Origin: Miscanthus floridulus
Taxonomy: Eukaryota > Streptophyta > Magnoliopsida > Poales > Poaceae
Direction of reading: 5' to 3'
Length of the DNA stretch: 64,000 bases
Assembly: GCF_019320115.1 (NCBI RefSeq)
Contig: NC_089598.1
Location: forward strand, 30,833,983-30,897,982
The position numbers were made by a program, and so were the translations under genes. The notes beneath the pieces are model-generated. The model did no database searches, was not told the DNA's origin, and saw only the letters and a program-made list of their open reading frames with translations. Of this stretch, positions 11,931-23,679 are shown piece by piece (the stretch's first letter is position 1; every line of letters starts with the position of its first letter).

Positions 11931-12670
11931 ATGGATATATTTCAATAAAAAAATTTAACGAACATTTATCTCATGATGAATATGTATTTAAAGATAGTCA
12001 TCGAACATCACATTAACACTACGCGAACATCACAAAAAAATAGCACAGAACATCATATGTATACTACGTGAATATCACGTATATAATAAAATATAAAAGT
12101 AAAAAAATAAAAAATAAAATAAAATTAGTGAAGTAATTAATTATAATCAAATAAAAAGAAAAAAAGATGCTATCGCATATTACAAAATATATCGTAGAAC
12201 ATCACAATAACATTAAACAAACATAACTAAATATAGCATAGCACATCATATGTATACTACGTAAACATCACAAATATTAAAAAATATATAAAAAAATAAT
12301 AAAATTAGTGAAGTAACTAATTAGAGTAAAAAAAGAAGAAAAAGTGCTTCCGAATATCACAAAATATATCCTAGAACATCAATGTATGCTTACTGAATAT
12401 CACAAAATACATCATATAACATCACATTAACACTACACAACATCATAAAATATAGCATAGAACATCATATGTATACTACATGAACAATACAAAAATATCA
12501 TGAAATGTAAAATAAAATAATAAAATCAGTGAATTAATTAATTAGAGTCAAATGAAAGAAGAAAAAAGCTACCGAACATCATAAAATATATCCTAACACA
12601 TCAATGTTTGCTTGCTGAACATCATAAAATACATCGTATAACATTACATGTATACTACATGAACATCTCT
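11930..12670 (+). repeat. Degenerate tandem repeat (aacatcac / atgtatactac words)
   Basis: Four or so imperfect copies of a unit of roughly 170-200 bp. Shared words are gaacatcac, aaaatatatc, tagaacatcatatgtatac, tacgtgaacatcac and a spacer of taaaataataaaa with agtgaa(g/t)taattaatta. The copies are diverged and A/T-rich. There is no coding potential. Confidence 0.6.
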
Positions 12671-13350
12671 TATATCTATAAATAAAAAAAGTGAAACATA
12701 CAATTATAAATAAAAGAAAAGAAATAAAACTAAAAAATAAAAAACCAAAATACAAAATGAAATAAATAAAATTATTAACTCTATCAAAAAAAATAAAAAT
12801 GTATACACGTTAAAAAAATAAAAAGATAAGAAAAAAGAAAAATAAAAAACTAAATAGAAGCAAGGAAAGAAAAAACAAAAAATAAAAGAAAATAAAAATT
12901 AATAAAGTAAAATAAAAATAATAAAAGAATAAAGAAAATAAAAAAATGACAAAAGTCTAGGGAAAGAAAAAGAAAATAAATGAATGAAAGAAAAGAAAAA
13001 TAAAAGGAAACATACAATAAAAAATAGAAAAAGGAAACAAAAGTCTAGAGAAAGAAAAAGAAAAGGAAAATAAATGAATGAAAGGAAAGAAAAAAAAATA
13101 AAAGGAAACATACAATAAAAAGGAAAATAGAAAAAGGAAACAAAAAGAATAATTAAAGAGCACCAAAAAAGAAAAAGAAAAAAAGAAAGGAAAGAAAGAA
13201 GAAATAGAAGAAAAGAAAGAAAAATAAAAAAGAATAAAGATGACAAGAATAATAGAACACAACAAAAAAGTAAAAGCGAAAACAGAAAGGAAAAAGAAAT
13301 AGTAGAAAGAAAAGAAAAAGGAAAAGGAAATATAAAAAAAGAGAAAAACT
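12670..13350 (+). repeat. Low-complexity purine tract (A/G-rich on + strand)
   Basis: Nearly 700 bp made of A and G runs such as aaagaaaaataaaagg, with two longer related copies (about 12955-13020 and 13045-13110) sharing agtctagrgaaagaaaaag and catacaataaaa. Minus-strand ORFs of phenylalanine, serine and leucine here are artefacts of this composition. Confidence 0.75.
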
Positions 13351-13359
13351 CACCTACGG

Positions 13360-14159
13360 ACGGAACCTAGACCACACGATCGAGTGCTCCGAAGCGCGAC
13401 AGTCATCGCTGCGGGTGGAATTGTGGGCTAAAACTGCTGTTGGGCCAAACTAAAGCCAGGAAATAATATGAGGGAGGGGGGTCAGCGCGGGGCTGCCGTC
13501 CGTCAGGAGAAAAAAACCAGCAACAGGATTAGATTTCATTTCCTATTGCTCAGCCATCAGGAAAAATAATGACAGGAATCCTTTCTAAGTTCCTGACGGG
13601 AGTGGTGACAGGAATCAAGATCATGCTCACAGCCATCCATTTTTATTTCAGAAAAACAAAAAAAAATATTATTCTACCACTTGCATTTGGCATCACAGAG
13701 ACAAATTTACACACACATTGTAAATCCAAATTGCACATTACATTTCGAACTGGTTCACAAGTCCAAATTCACCACATTGCTCAACTTCAGCAAGTATTAC
13801 ATGCCGACTAAGTAAGTTCAAGAGGCAAGATTTCACCAAGTCTAGCTGCTTACATGCCAACTAACAGTTCAAGAGGCAAGACTTTAGCAAGTCTAGCTGC
13901 TTACATGACAACTAAATAATAGAGAGACCTTTTCACTCTCTGTCATCTACATACTAGTTATATGACTGCACAAAAGAGGTCAGCTTACTTCAATAGAAGC
14001 AAGTCAACTTGGAGCTTCACCATATACACTCCAACTGCGCAAAAGAGGCTTACGCTGTCTAAACACTATTTTAGTCTATGCGTTGCCTTCATCCTCTTCG
14101 ATACCATTGCTCTCTTGACCACCAGAACCAGCTTCTCCGGCATGTGATGACTCTGTACC
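13360..14159. other. 3' flank of the TNP2 gene, with short repeats
   Basis: Includes CCTGACGG/GTCAGG-like words (13497-13610) that could be subterminal repeats of the CACTA element carrying TNP2, and a 50-bp imperfect tandem duplication at about 13799-13906 (ttcaagaggcaaga, then caagtctagctgctt, twice). No CACTA terminus could be located, so the element boundary stays open. Confidence 0.4.
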
Positions 14160-16242
14160 CTACAAAGTGATGGAACTTAAATTGATGTGTGATTCTAACA
14201 GTAAAGACAATACATGAGCTTTGAACCAATCAAAGAAATTAGGACCATTACGGACATGGCTCCCACGCCCAAGTTTCCAACCATTCATCCTTAAGTCAGA
14301 AATTTGTTGTTCAGTTGGATTCCTTGTTCCCTTCCATTGTTCATGTTCGAACTTTCTATAAAGACAAGGAAAAATCAACATGAGGATTTATTTTGGTAAA
14401 GTTTTAGAACTCATTTCAGTAAAATCAACACATACTTCAAGAAATCTTCCATCTGTCGTATATTGGTCAATATGTATAAGAAGGCAGCCTTGTATTCTTC
14501 TATAGAAAGATCACGACAACCCCTTTGGACATGGCATCGGCCAGGTTGTCCAAAGATTTTGATATCATCACAAGCGGGCACAAATGTTGAGGCACCATCA
14601 TCATATCTAGGTGCCTTGTTTCTAGCTGAATGCACCTTCGATTTAAAGAAAAGAGACAGAATTTGTGGCCTCTTCAACAAGCTGAGCTTCAATAACGCAG
14701 CCCTCAACTCTTGCTTTGTTTTGGACTTTTTGTGTAAGCTTTTGTATAGCCCTAAGAAGAAAAAAATTAGCACTAGCACTAACAGACCAGCAACCAATTG
14801 AACCTACAGTTTAAAATGTACCTCTCAATTGGAAACATCCATCAATATTGTACAAGGCCTCCTAGTCAAACTTCCTCAGCAAGATGTACCATAAGATGTT
14901 GCATAGGGTTAAAAAATCCTGGAGGGAATATCTTCTCTAGTTTGCAAACAAAAACCACTATGTTCTGTTCCAAAGCTAATGCATCATTCTTAGTAATTTG
15001 TCTAGCACACAATTTCCTATAGAATTAGCTGAGCTCAACTAGACAAAGCCAAACATTTTCAGGAAGGAATCCACGGAAAGCAACAGGAAGTAGACACTCC
15101 ATGAAGATATGATAATCATGACTTTTCAGCCCCAATATTTTCTTTTTTTTGGAAATTAACCCCTTTTTTAATATTTGCAGCATACCCATCGGGAAACTTC
15201 AGTGTTTTGAACCACTCTAAAATGATGAGGTTATCATCCTTGTCAATGTAGTATGGTGCCCTTGGCATATGCCACTTTCCATTTGGTTTTAATACAAGAT
15301 GCATGTTAGGATGATCGCAAATCAATTCTAGGTCTTGCCTTGCCTTCACATTATCTTTTGTCTTATCAGCTATGTCAAAGCATGTGTTCCATATAGCTTC
15401 ACCCATATTTTTCTCATTGTGCATTACATCAATGTTGTGTGGAAGTAGCAACCTTTTGAAGTAAGGTAGCTGCCACAAACCATTAATGTGTGTCAAGTTG
15501 TGTGGTTTATTAAATGCCTTCCTATCACCGACTTGGAGGTTCATTTGGGCTTCTATTTCTTCTCCCTTCAACTTCCTTGGGGGTTCATCCAACACTATTG
15601 TATCCTTCCTAAATGCATTTCTTTGGGTTCTAAATTCATGGTCCATGGGAAGAAAGCATCTATGACAATCAAACCAGCATGCCTTACCACCCTTAGTGAG
15701 TCAGAATACTTTGGTGTCACCTAAACAACGATGGCATGCCAACAACCCATGGGTGCTCCAACCAGAAAGCATCCTAAGGGCAGGAAAATCATGTATTGAC
15801 CATAGATATGCTGCTTTCATGGTGAAACTTTTCTTTACCGATGCATCCCATGTTAGAACTCCATCCTTCAGAGTTTGCAGTCCATCTACTAAAGGTCGCA
15901 TGAAGACACTAAAATTTTTTCCAGGATGTTCTGGACCACGGATAACAAGGGAAAGAAAGATGTATTCTAGCCTACGATACGCGGATACTTCACAAAACTC
16001 GCGTACCAGTGTCGGATACCGTATCGGATATGGATACTCGGCAGATACGTCCAGATACGTATCCCGGACGTATCGGACAATTTAGCAATTTCCAAATAAT
16101 AAAAATAAACTGGATACTCATGGGACACCTGTGCGAGACCTTCAAACCCTAACACCACTCAATCGCTTCGTATTAAAGCCCTCTGTTCAGCTGCGCCCCC
16201 TCTCATCCCCATTCGCGCACCCCGCAGCTGCCTCACGCACGG

Positions 16243-16545
16243 CAGCCTGCTGCTCACCGCCGCCCGGAGCAGCGCCGCTCATCACTCCCTTGCCGTCACC
16301 GCCGCCAGGCCACCCGCCCGTGCCTCCTCCCGGCAGCCTGCTGCTCACCGCCGCCCGGCCACCCGCCGCCCGGAGCAGCGCCGCTCGTCACTCCCTTGCC
16401 GTCACCGCCGCCAGGCCACCTGCCCGTGCATCCTCCCGATAGCCTGCTGCTCACCGCCGCCCGGCCACCGGCCGCCCGAAGCAGCGTCGCTCATCACTCC
16501 CTTGCCATCACCGCCTCCAGGCCACCCGCCCGTGCCTCCTCCTGC
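16243..16545 (+). repeat. GC-rich minisatellite in the hAT transposase leader, three units
   Basis: Three tandem units at 16243-16333, 16334-16439 and 16440-16545. Each begins (c/t)agcctgctgctcaccgcc, contains cactcccttgcc(g/a)tcacc and ends cccgtgc(c/a)tcctcc. Units two and three carry an extra 15 bp relative to the first. The array lies upstream of a probable 5'-UTR intron. ORFs predicted across it are repeat translations. Confidence 0.85.
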
Positions 16546-16673
16546 TCCTTCCCCTTCCATGGTGAGTCTGACATTCCTCTGCTTCCTCCATGTCTGGTCC
16601 TTCCCTTCTCAAATCAATCTCCCCATGTGCTGATTCATCTGCTCTGTGTTTATTTCCCCTCGTCTCAGATCAA

Positions 16674-18783
16674 ATGGCAACTAGTACGAATGCTTCTGCA
16701 TCCACTCATAGTGGTGAAAGTGAAGAATTTCCTGTTGTCGACAATCCTACTATTGCAAATCGAGTCTTGGCTTCTGCTCGTGTGATTCTTGCAGACGATG
16801 ATGACAAGAAGCCCCTGTGGAGGTATGTTCAGATTCTTAAGAAAATTGGAAAGGGTCAAGGGGGCAACGCAAAGATGAGATGTAGACTTTGTAACAAGGG
16901 TTTCCAAGGAAGTTACTCTAGAGTTAAAGCACATCTGTTAAAGATTTCTGGTTTTGGGGTTACATTTTGTCGAGTGGTGACTGTATATATTCTTGAACAA
17001 CTGCAAGCTGAAGTTTCTGCTGCAAATGCTGCTGCCTGCAGGAACCTTCCTAGAGATATTCCACTTCCAACTGAGGGCGATGAGAAGATGAGGAAGATGA
17101 GGGGTGTTTCGGCTATTGAGTGCAGCTTCAATCTAGAAGTCCGTAGCCAGCTTGATGAACTGATAGCTAGGATGTTCTACACAGCAGGCCTGCCTTTTAA
17201 TCTTGCACGTAACCCATATTTCAGGAAGGCTTTCATGTTTGCTGCCAATCATCCAATTGGAGGATATGTCCCTCCAAGCTACAACAAGCTGAGGACAACT
17301 CTTCTTGTGCAAGAGAAGACAAATGTTGAGAGATTGCTGCAGCCCATCAAGGCAACATGGAATTCTAAAGGTGTGAGTATTGTATCAGATGGATGGTCAG
17401 ATGCTCAAAGGCGCCCACTCTTGAATTTCTTAGCTGTGACGGAAGATGGTCCAATGTTTCTTAAAGCATTCAACACTGAAGGAATATCCAAGACCAAGGA
17501 ATATATTTCAGAGAAGATGCTAGCTATAATTGATGAGGTTGGGGCACAAAATGTTGTGCAAGTGATCACTGATAATGCTGCCAATTGCAGAGCTGCTGGT
17601 ATCATTGTTGAGCAGAAGCACCCTCAGATTTTCTGGACCCCATGTGTCGTGCATACTCTGAACCTTGGCTTGAAGAACATATGTGCTCCTAGGGACATTG
17701 AGGATGAGCTTTATAATGAATTCCAATGGATCAGTGAGATCATTGGAGATGCTAGCAGTATAAAGAATTTCATCATGAATCACTCCATGAGGCTATCCAT
17801 GTTCAATGAGTATAGCAAGCTTAAGTTCCTTGCCATTGCGGAGACAAGATTTGCCTCTACTGTTGTGATGATGAAGAGGTTTGTGGCTATAAAAGATGCT
17901 CTTTCAGTGATGGTAGTGAGTGAAAAGTGGACTGCCTATAGGGAGGATAATCCTGGTCCGGCCCAATTTGTGAAGGACAAGATTATGAATGATGTGTGGT
18001 GGGATAAGGTGCGCTATTTCCTCAGTTTCACTGATCCTATCTATTCTATGGTGCGGGCAGCTGATACTGACAAGCCATGCCTCCACTTGATATATGAAAT
18101 GTGGGACACAATGATAGAGAAGGTGAAGAATGTGATATATCGTTATGAAGGGAAAGAGCCACATGAAGAATCCACCTTTTATTCAGCTGTGCAAGACATC
18201 TTGGTGAGCCGTTGGACAAAAAGCAATACCCCCTTGCACTGCTTGGCACACTCACTAAATCTCAAGTACTATACTGAGGAATGGATCAATGAGGTTCCAA
18301 ACCGACAAGCCCCCCACAATGATGAGGAGATTTCAGAAATGAGAAATGCTTGTTTCAGGAGGAAATTTTCTGATGAGGAATTAAAAAGGATCAAGCAACA
18401 ATATGCTAATTTCTCTTTATTTGGACCTGGATTCAATTCATTTGATTCACTTGAGGATAGAACTTATATGGATCCAAAGCAATGGTGGGGAATTCATGGT
18501 CATTCTGCTCCAGAACTGAAGAAGTTGGCATTTAGATTACTTGGCCAGCCAACATCATCTTCTTGTGCTGAGAGAAATTGGAGTACCTATGGACTGATTC
18601 ATAGTTCCTTGAGAAATAGGTTCTAGTTTGACCTTTTATTTTTTTTAAATCTCAATTGTTTGACACCTGTAGTTCGATTCCTAATTGCAAACTTGCAATT
18701 GACTTTGTAGGCTCAATCCTGCACGTGCTGAGGATCTAGTTTTCACACACCAGAACTTGCATCTTCTTTCTAGAAAAAAATGA
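16674..18783 (+). CDS. hAT transposase (BED finger, DUF659, hAT dimerisation)
   Basis: Cut-and-paste transposase of the hAT superfamily. Start chosen at ATG 16674 (MATSTNAS): it follows a likely 5'-UTR intron (GTGAGT at 16562, CAG ending 16668), whereas the frame upstream to 16590 runs through intron sequence. Domains: BED-type zinc finger (C70, C73, H87 region), DUF659 at about residues 170-330, C-terminal dimerisation domain at about 600-648. The RNase-H-like acidic triad is visible: D239 (VSDGWSD), D300 (ITDNAANC) and E633 (CAERNW). Exon 1 ends at 18619; intron 18620-18710 (GT-AG) joins to RLNPARAEDLVFTHQNLH. A run of seven A at 18774-18780 shifts the frame into TGA at 18781-18783, cutting off an acidic tail readable to 18967. 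Core domains are intact, so it may still be functional or only recently damaged. Confidence 0.88.
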
Positions 18784-19301
18784 GGAATACAACCATGGTC
18801 CATCAGCAATGTGGGATATTGGAGCTGATACTTTTGAAGCTGATTTTGAGGGCGGTGCTGATTTCCTTGAGCATGCTGATCTGTCACTTGATGAGCCAGA
18901 CCTTGAAAGAGTTCTTGAAGATCTTGGGGCACTGGGTCTGACTGAAGATGTTGGATCAAGTGACTAAAAGACTTCTTGATGATTGCCAATTTGTCATGGC
19001 CAGCTGCCGTTCATGCATCATCACTTTATCAATTATCGTTTTATCATTTCATCATGTAGTTATGTGTGTATGTTGAACCTAAGTTTGAATAATGGCTTGA
19101 TGGTCTGAACGTTATGCCCTGAACAATATTATGTTATGTAATATTTATGGTCTATGCACTCATTTCTAATTTCGGTGGATTTATTTTTTATTTTTTATAT
19201 ATATTGCTGTATCCCCGTATCTGTATTTTGGGAAAAATGGCGTATCGGAGTATCGCCGTATCGCGTACCGGTATCCGTATCCACGTATCCGTGCATCATA
19301 G
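18784..19301 (+). other. hAT 3' region: out-of-frame acidic tail, UTR and subterminal repeats
   Basis: 18784-18967 continues the transposase C-terminus in a +1 shifted frame (MWDIGADTFEADFEGG, ending LTEDVGSSD and TAA at 18965-18967). The rest is AT-rich 3' UTR. From 19205 to 19300 GTATCC/CGTATC words are dense, mirroring 15975-16080 at the other end. Confidence 0.75.
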
Positions 19302-20534
19302 ATTCTGGCCTCATGGCAACACCAGGTGGAAGATTAATTATATGGAAAAACAAACACTGTCCAGCAAGAATACGGAGCAGCCATGGGACCATATGGTATG
19401 AAACCATTTGTTGCAATGCCTAGCTGCACGTTCCTTGCCTCTTCTACAAACTCCGGAAAATCAACATCAAATTGTTGCCAAGCTTCACCATCACGTGGGT
19501 GGTCCATTCTACCAGACATGGAGCGAAGAGATTCTTTGTGCCATCGCATCATTTTCGCTGTTGCCTCATGTGCATAGAGCCATTGTAACCTATCTGTTAT
19601 TGGCATATAGCGCAAGACTTTGCGCGGGACCTAATTTGATCCATCCACATAGCGAGGGGTATCACAGAAGTCACATTTCTCTTTATGCTTGTTATCTTTA
19701 TAATAAAGCATGCAACTATTGTAACATACATGAATTTTTTCATATGGCATGCCCAGACCCTTTAGCAATTTTTTTGAATGGTAGAAATCCTTAGGCAAGT
19801 TACTATCAGCTGGTATGAGTTCATGGATGAGTGCCACAATGTCATCATAACACACAATAGAGAGGTTGTGTTGTGACTTTATGGATAGCAACCTAGCAGT
19901 GGCTGACAATGTTGACTGGGTTGTTTTGTCATGAACTAATTGTTCTGCACTATCAATCATCCTATAGAAAGCTTGAGCATATTTTGTTGGTTCCTCATTA
20001 CCTAGTGATAGTGCAGCTGCAGCTAAGTCTGCCAACATATCATCCATTCTATCCGTCTCACCAAAACCCTCAATTCCTGGCTACTGATAGCGCCTCTCAC
20101 CATGTGCAGACCAAGTTTTATAGTTGGACTTAAACCCATTTTGACATAAATGCAGCTCTACCTTGCCCCTTTTGTGCCGAAAATAATTCCTACACATAGC
20201 ACAAGGGCATTTTATGGTACCCTCTTGTACTAGAGACTGATTAGAGAATGCAAAATCCAATAACTGATTTGTATGCTGAACCCAATCACATGTTGGTCTA
20301 CCATGCTTCCAACCACTATACATCCAATCACGCTCATCCATAATTTAGTATTGCTGGCAACTTTCACAAAGTGATATAATGAGGTGCCCAATACTATTTC
20401 CCAATTTTATATAGATATAGTTTCATATAAACAGCAAAACATATTGCCTTCTACATAGTTCTAATAAGCCTAAGTTCTAATCCATATATCATGTTTCTAT
20501 TGCCTAACTAATTACACTACCGGACTCCCGGCCT

Positions 20535-20960
20535 TTGCCGAGAGCCCGAAGCTCTCGGCAAAGACGAGTTGACGCTCGGCAAACTATTTGCCGAGAGCAG
20601 CTCTCGGCAAAGAGCCGTCGGCAAAACATCTACCGACAAAGGATTCTTTACCGAGAGCCCCTCTCGGCAAAATATTTACCGAGAGTAATGGAAAGGCTCT
20701 AGGCAAACTCTAGCTCTCGGCAAACTGGCGCGCCCTAGTAACGGCCAAACGACCGCTAATGGTGTGACAGCTTCTTTGCCGAGAGCGACCGTCGGCAAAG
20801 AACTTCTTTGCCGAGAGACTCCGTCGGCAAAGAATTGTTAAAAAAAAGATTTGCGGCCGAGGTGGTTTTCAAAAAAAAAGGTTTGCCGAGAGCCGACCAC
20901 CAAGCTCTCGGCAAAGAGGCAGATTTGCCGAGAGCCCTACTCTCGGCAAAGAGTCCAGAG
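20535..20960. repeat. Subterminal repeats of the internal CACTA element, left
   Basis: Repeated TTTGCCGAGAGC and its inverse GCTCTCGGCAAA at close spacing, often as inverted pairs around a short spacer. Same class of array as 2370-3035 but with GAGAGC replacing GAGTGCC, so the two CACTA elements belong to related but distinct families. Confidence 0.9.
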
Positions 20961-21165
20961 AGCATTTTTTTATTTTTGTTTATATTTCCAGCTTCAACAA
21001 CACATATTTCACAAATATAACACATCATCCACATCACATATATCACAAATATGTCATCCACATCACACGTCTCACATTATAATCCATCTAAACATCTCAA
21101 ATCCAACAACACATGTCCATCTCAAAGTGCTAAGTTCATCTCACACAAGTTCATGTCACAAAGTG

Positions 21166-22415
21166 CTAATACATGATGAAGAACAACAGGCTCACCCCCA
21201 AGGCTCCCACCCTCCCGACGGCGGCTGCTGCTGCGGCGGAAGGTGTGGATACGGCTGGTACCCCCGACCCTCCCAACGGCTGCTGATGCGGCGGAAGTTG
21301 TGGATACGGTTGGTGCCACGACCCTCCCGACGATGGCTGCTCAGGCACATCATTCGAACCCGCCGATTGATTCTGCACAAAGGAGAAGAAAAATTAGTAA
21401 TTATAGTAATACTAAGGCATATAATTGTAATCTAAGCGTAGACAAGTCAAAATTTACAGAACTAGGTATAAAATTGTAATCTAAGCCTAGACACATCAAA
21501 ATTTCGGCAGCACCTCCCCTGCACGGTGGGGTTTCCAAAACCTACAAGAAAACCAACGGCACGATGGCCGCCGACCACATATCAACGGCATGATGGCCGG
21601 CACACATATATATCAACGGCACAAAGGCCTCCCATCACATATCAACGGCACGATGGCCGACATGCACAGTAAAGAGCTTTTGTTAGAGAAGTTGAACTCA
21701 CGTATGAGTAAGGTGGGTATGGGTAAGGCGATGGAGGAGCGAACAGCTCTAGTGGCGCTGGACGACCCATCGTGACGCCAAGACTTGCCACGTACTGAGT
21801 CAAGGCGTCAAACCTCGCCCGCTCAGCCTCCCACCTCTGTCGCTCGGCCTCCCGCTCCCTCTGTCTCTCTTCCTCCACCCTAGCCTTATGCTCCTCGAGT
21901 GCATGCACCTGGGCTATAATTTTTCACCGCATTGTTACAAGCAATTTCGAGGAATGTAAAACCAATGAACGACGAATAAAACAGAAATAACCTGTAGTGC
22001 TGCCACACGATGCGTCGAAGTGTCCTGCCTTGGGCGTATGGGCACGCTACCGCTTGTGCTGCTTGTCCGGACCTGTGAGAGAGTGGGAGTGGTGTGCGGG
22101 TCGAGCGTGCTGTTGCCGATGAGGTACCGCCCATGCTTCTTGCCTCCTCCCACCCTCATGACGATGTCGCCGTCAATGTCCGCGGTGTGCGGATCCCAGT
22201 CTGCCCCATGGACTCCCCTTGCCGCCTCGATGTACTAACTGATGCGCTCGGGGATGCTCTCGTTGGTGAACGACTCGGCTGGGTCGTCCGGGTTCCAGTT
22301 GATGTTGTCTGTCGCCTTGCCCTTGTGGGCCAGAACCCATGACTTGAGCTCTCCGCATGGCTGGTTTTGATGTGCAGCCGACTGCGAGAAAAACAACAAG
22401 ATGATTATAAATCAT
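21166..22415 (-). pseudogene. tnpA-like (Ptta/En-Spm) gene of the internal CACTA element
   Basis: Minus-strand counterpart of the gene at 634-2053. About 22380-22170 encodes SAAHQNQPCGELKSW, then AHKGKATDNINWNPDDPAE, matching the + strand copy at 1181-1320. It continues IDGDIVMRVGGGKKHGRYL (about 22170-22100). A coiled-coil exon rich in E and R follows (21908-21770: EEHKARVEEERQREREAE), then a proline- and glycine-rich tail (about 21380-21190). A TAG stop at 22235-22237 interrupts the conserved exon, so the gene is broken. Introns separate the exons, for example between about 22090 and 21908. Confidence 0.75.
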
Positions 22416-22704
22416 GCAGGAATAAACGTCTGAAAGAATAAATGAAGCTACACCAAGTCACATACCCATCTAGCCCCGAATTCGTGGATGTTAAGGTTGC
22501 CCCGAAGTCGAAACTCTGTCTCGGATCGGAGCAGACCATGGAAACTAATACCATCTGCGCATCCTCGGGCTGTCCAAAAAAATAACGTCAACTCAAAAAT
22601 TCGGCAGCATCTCCCCTGAACGGTGAGGTTTCCAAACCTGAAAGAAAAACCACGGCACGATGGCCGACAACCACATATATATCAAGGAGCCACATGCATC
22701 TTAA

Positions 22705-23068
22705 TTATCAACTACTACTACTCTAACTACTACAACTACTACTACAACTACTACTACACTAACTACTACTACCACTACTAATACCACTACTACAACTACT
22801 AACTACTAACTACTACTAATACCACTACTACAACTACTAACTACTACTAACACTACTACAACTACTACTCTAACTAATGCAACTACTACTACACTAACTA
22901 CTACTACCACTACTACAACTACTAACTACTACTACCACTACTACTACCACTACTACAACTACTAACTACTACTACAACTACTAACTACTGACTACTACTA
23001 CTACCACTAGTACTACTTAGACTACTACTACAACTACTAACTACTACTACCACTAATACTACTTAGTA
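22705..23068 (+). repeat. ACT trinucleotide microsatellite
   Basis: About 360 bp made of (ACT)n and (AACTACT)n words, interrupted by occasional changes. It lies inside the CACTA element between the tnpA-like exons and a GC-rich block. Confidence 0.9.
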
Positions 23069-23069
23069 T

Positions 23070-23640
23070 ACCTTGTTCCTCTCCGCGGCGAGGGGCGAGG
23101 GCGAGGCTGACGGCGAGGACGAGGCCGAGGGCGAGGCCGACGGTGAGGACGAGGCCGAGGGCGAGGACGAGGGCAAGTCGAGGCGCGGGCGAGGGCGAGT
23201 CAGGGCGCGGGTGAGGACGAGCCCGAGGTCGAGGACGAGGAGGGGCGCGGCCGGCGCCGAGGCGTGGCGTGGCTGGGGCTGGGCGGGCTTGGATGGGCTG
23301 GCCGGCCGTGGAGGGCACGACCAGCGGGCACGGCCGCCGCGGCACGCACGGCCGTGCGTGGCAGAGCTAGGGCGGGCCGGCGGCCGCCGCCGGTGTGCGC
23401 GGGCGGACGTGGTGGGATGGGGCGGGCTGGCCGGGCTACGGCGGCGATGAGGCTCGGGCAGAGCGGCGGCGACAGCGCGCGCGGCCGGGCGTGGCGGGCT
23501 GGGGCGAGCCGGAGCGGGCTTGCGGGGCTACGGCGGCGAGGGGGCTTGGGCGACGGCGAGGCTCGCGGCGGCGGCACACCAAGCTGGGCGGCGCTCCTCG
23601 CGGCGACGGCGGCGGCTGTGTGAGTGTGTGCGTGAAGAGT
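23070..23640. other. GC-rich low-complexity block in the CACTA element
   Basis: Starts with gaggccgagggcgaggac-type repeats and becomes CGG/GCG-rich. Open frames occur on both strands because the composition lacks stops; translations are alanine, arginine and proline repeats with no domain. Probably the promoter and leader side of the minus-strand tnpA-like gene. Confidence 0.5.
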
Positions 23641-23679
23641 GAGACAGATAAGGCGCCGAAACGGTTAAGTGTCTAAAGC

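Larger units (their letters stand above)
15972..19301 (+). mobile_element. hAT transposon, 3330 bp, inserted in the TNP2 gene
   Basis: Terminal inverted repeats: left CTACGATACGCGGATAC at 15972, and the reverse complement of the right end is CTATGATGCACGGATAC (14 of 17 identical). It is flanked by an 8-bp target duplication, attctagc (15964-15971) and attctggc (19302-19309), differing at one base. Removing the element and one copy restores the continuity of the TNP2 reading frame. It carries one large transposase gene. Both subterminal regions are rich in CGTATC/GATACG words. Confidence 0.88.
14160..20343 (-). pseudogene. TNP2-like CACTA transposase (Transposase_21), split by a hAT insertion
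   Basis: Minus-strand transposase of a CACTA element. Order from the N-terminus: a transposase-associated domain (20341-20081: MDERDWMYSGWKHG, then CPCAMCRNYFRHKRG); a central part (20047-19631) with CDFCDTPRYVDGSN; the TNP2 core start (19615-19302: GFIPYGPMAAPYSCW). Beyond the hAT insertion come the core continuation (15971-15701: VFMRPLVDGLQTLKDGV, then MLSGWSTHGLLACHRCLG) and 15646-15116 (QLPYFKRLLLPHNIDVMHNE). A DUF4218-like segment follows at about 15090-14810, then a C-terminal part (14797-14160). Single-codon stops at 20081-20083, 19631-19633, 15025-15027 and 14866-14868 lie in otherwise open, same-frame sequence. The protein is dead even without the hAT insertion. Confidence 0.9.

Noticed and set aside
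12899..13353. Phenylalanine-rich, membrane-like minus-strand ORFs
   Set aside because: Direct result of the purine tract on the + strand.
22705..23068. Possible CRISPR-like or satellite array
   Set aside because: It is a simple ACT trinucleotide repeat without unique spacers.
23037..23623. Alanine/arginine/proline-rich ORFs on both strands
   Set aside because: GC-rich low complexity; no domain, and frames on both strands are equally open.
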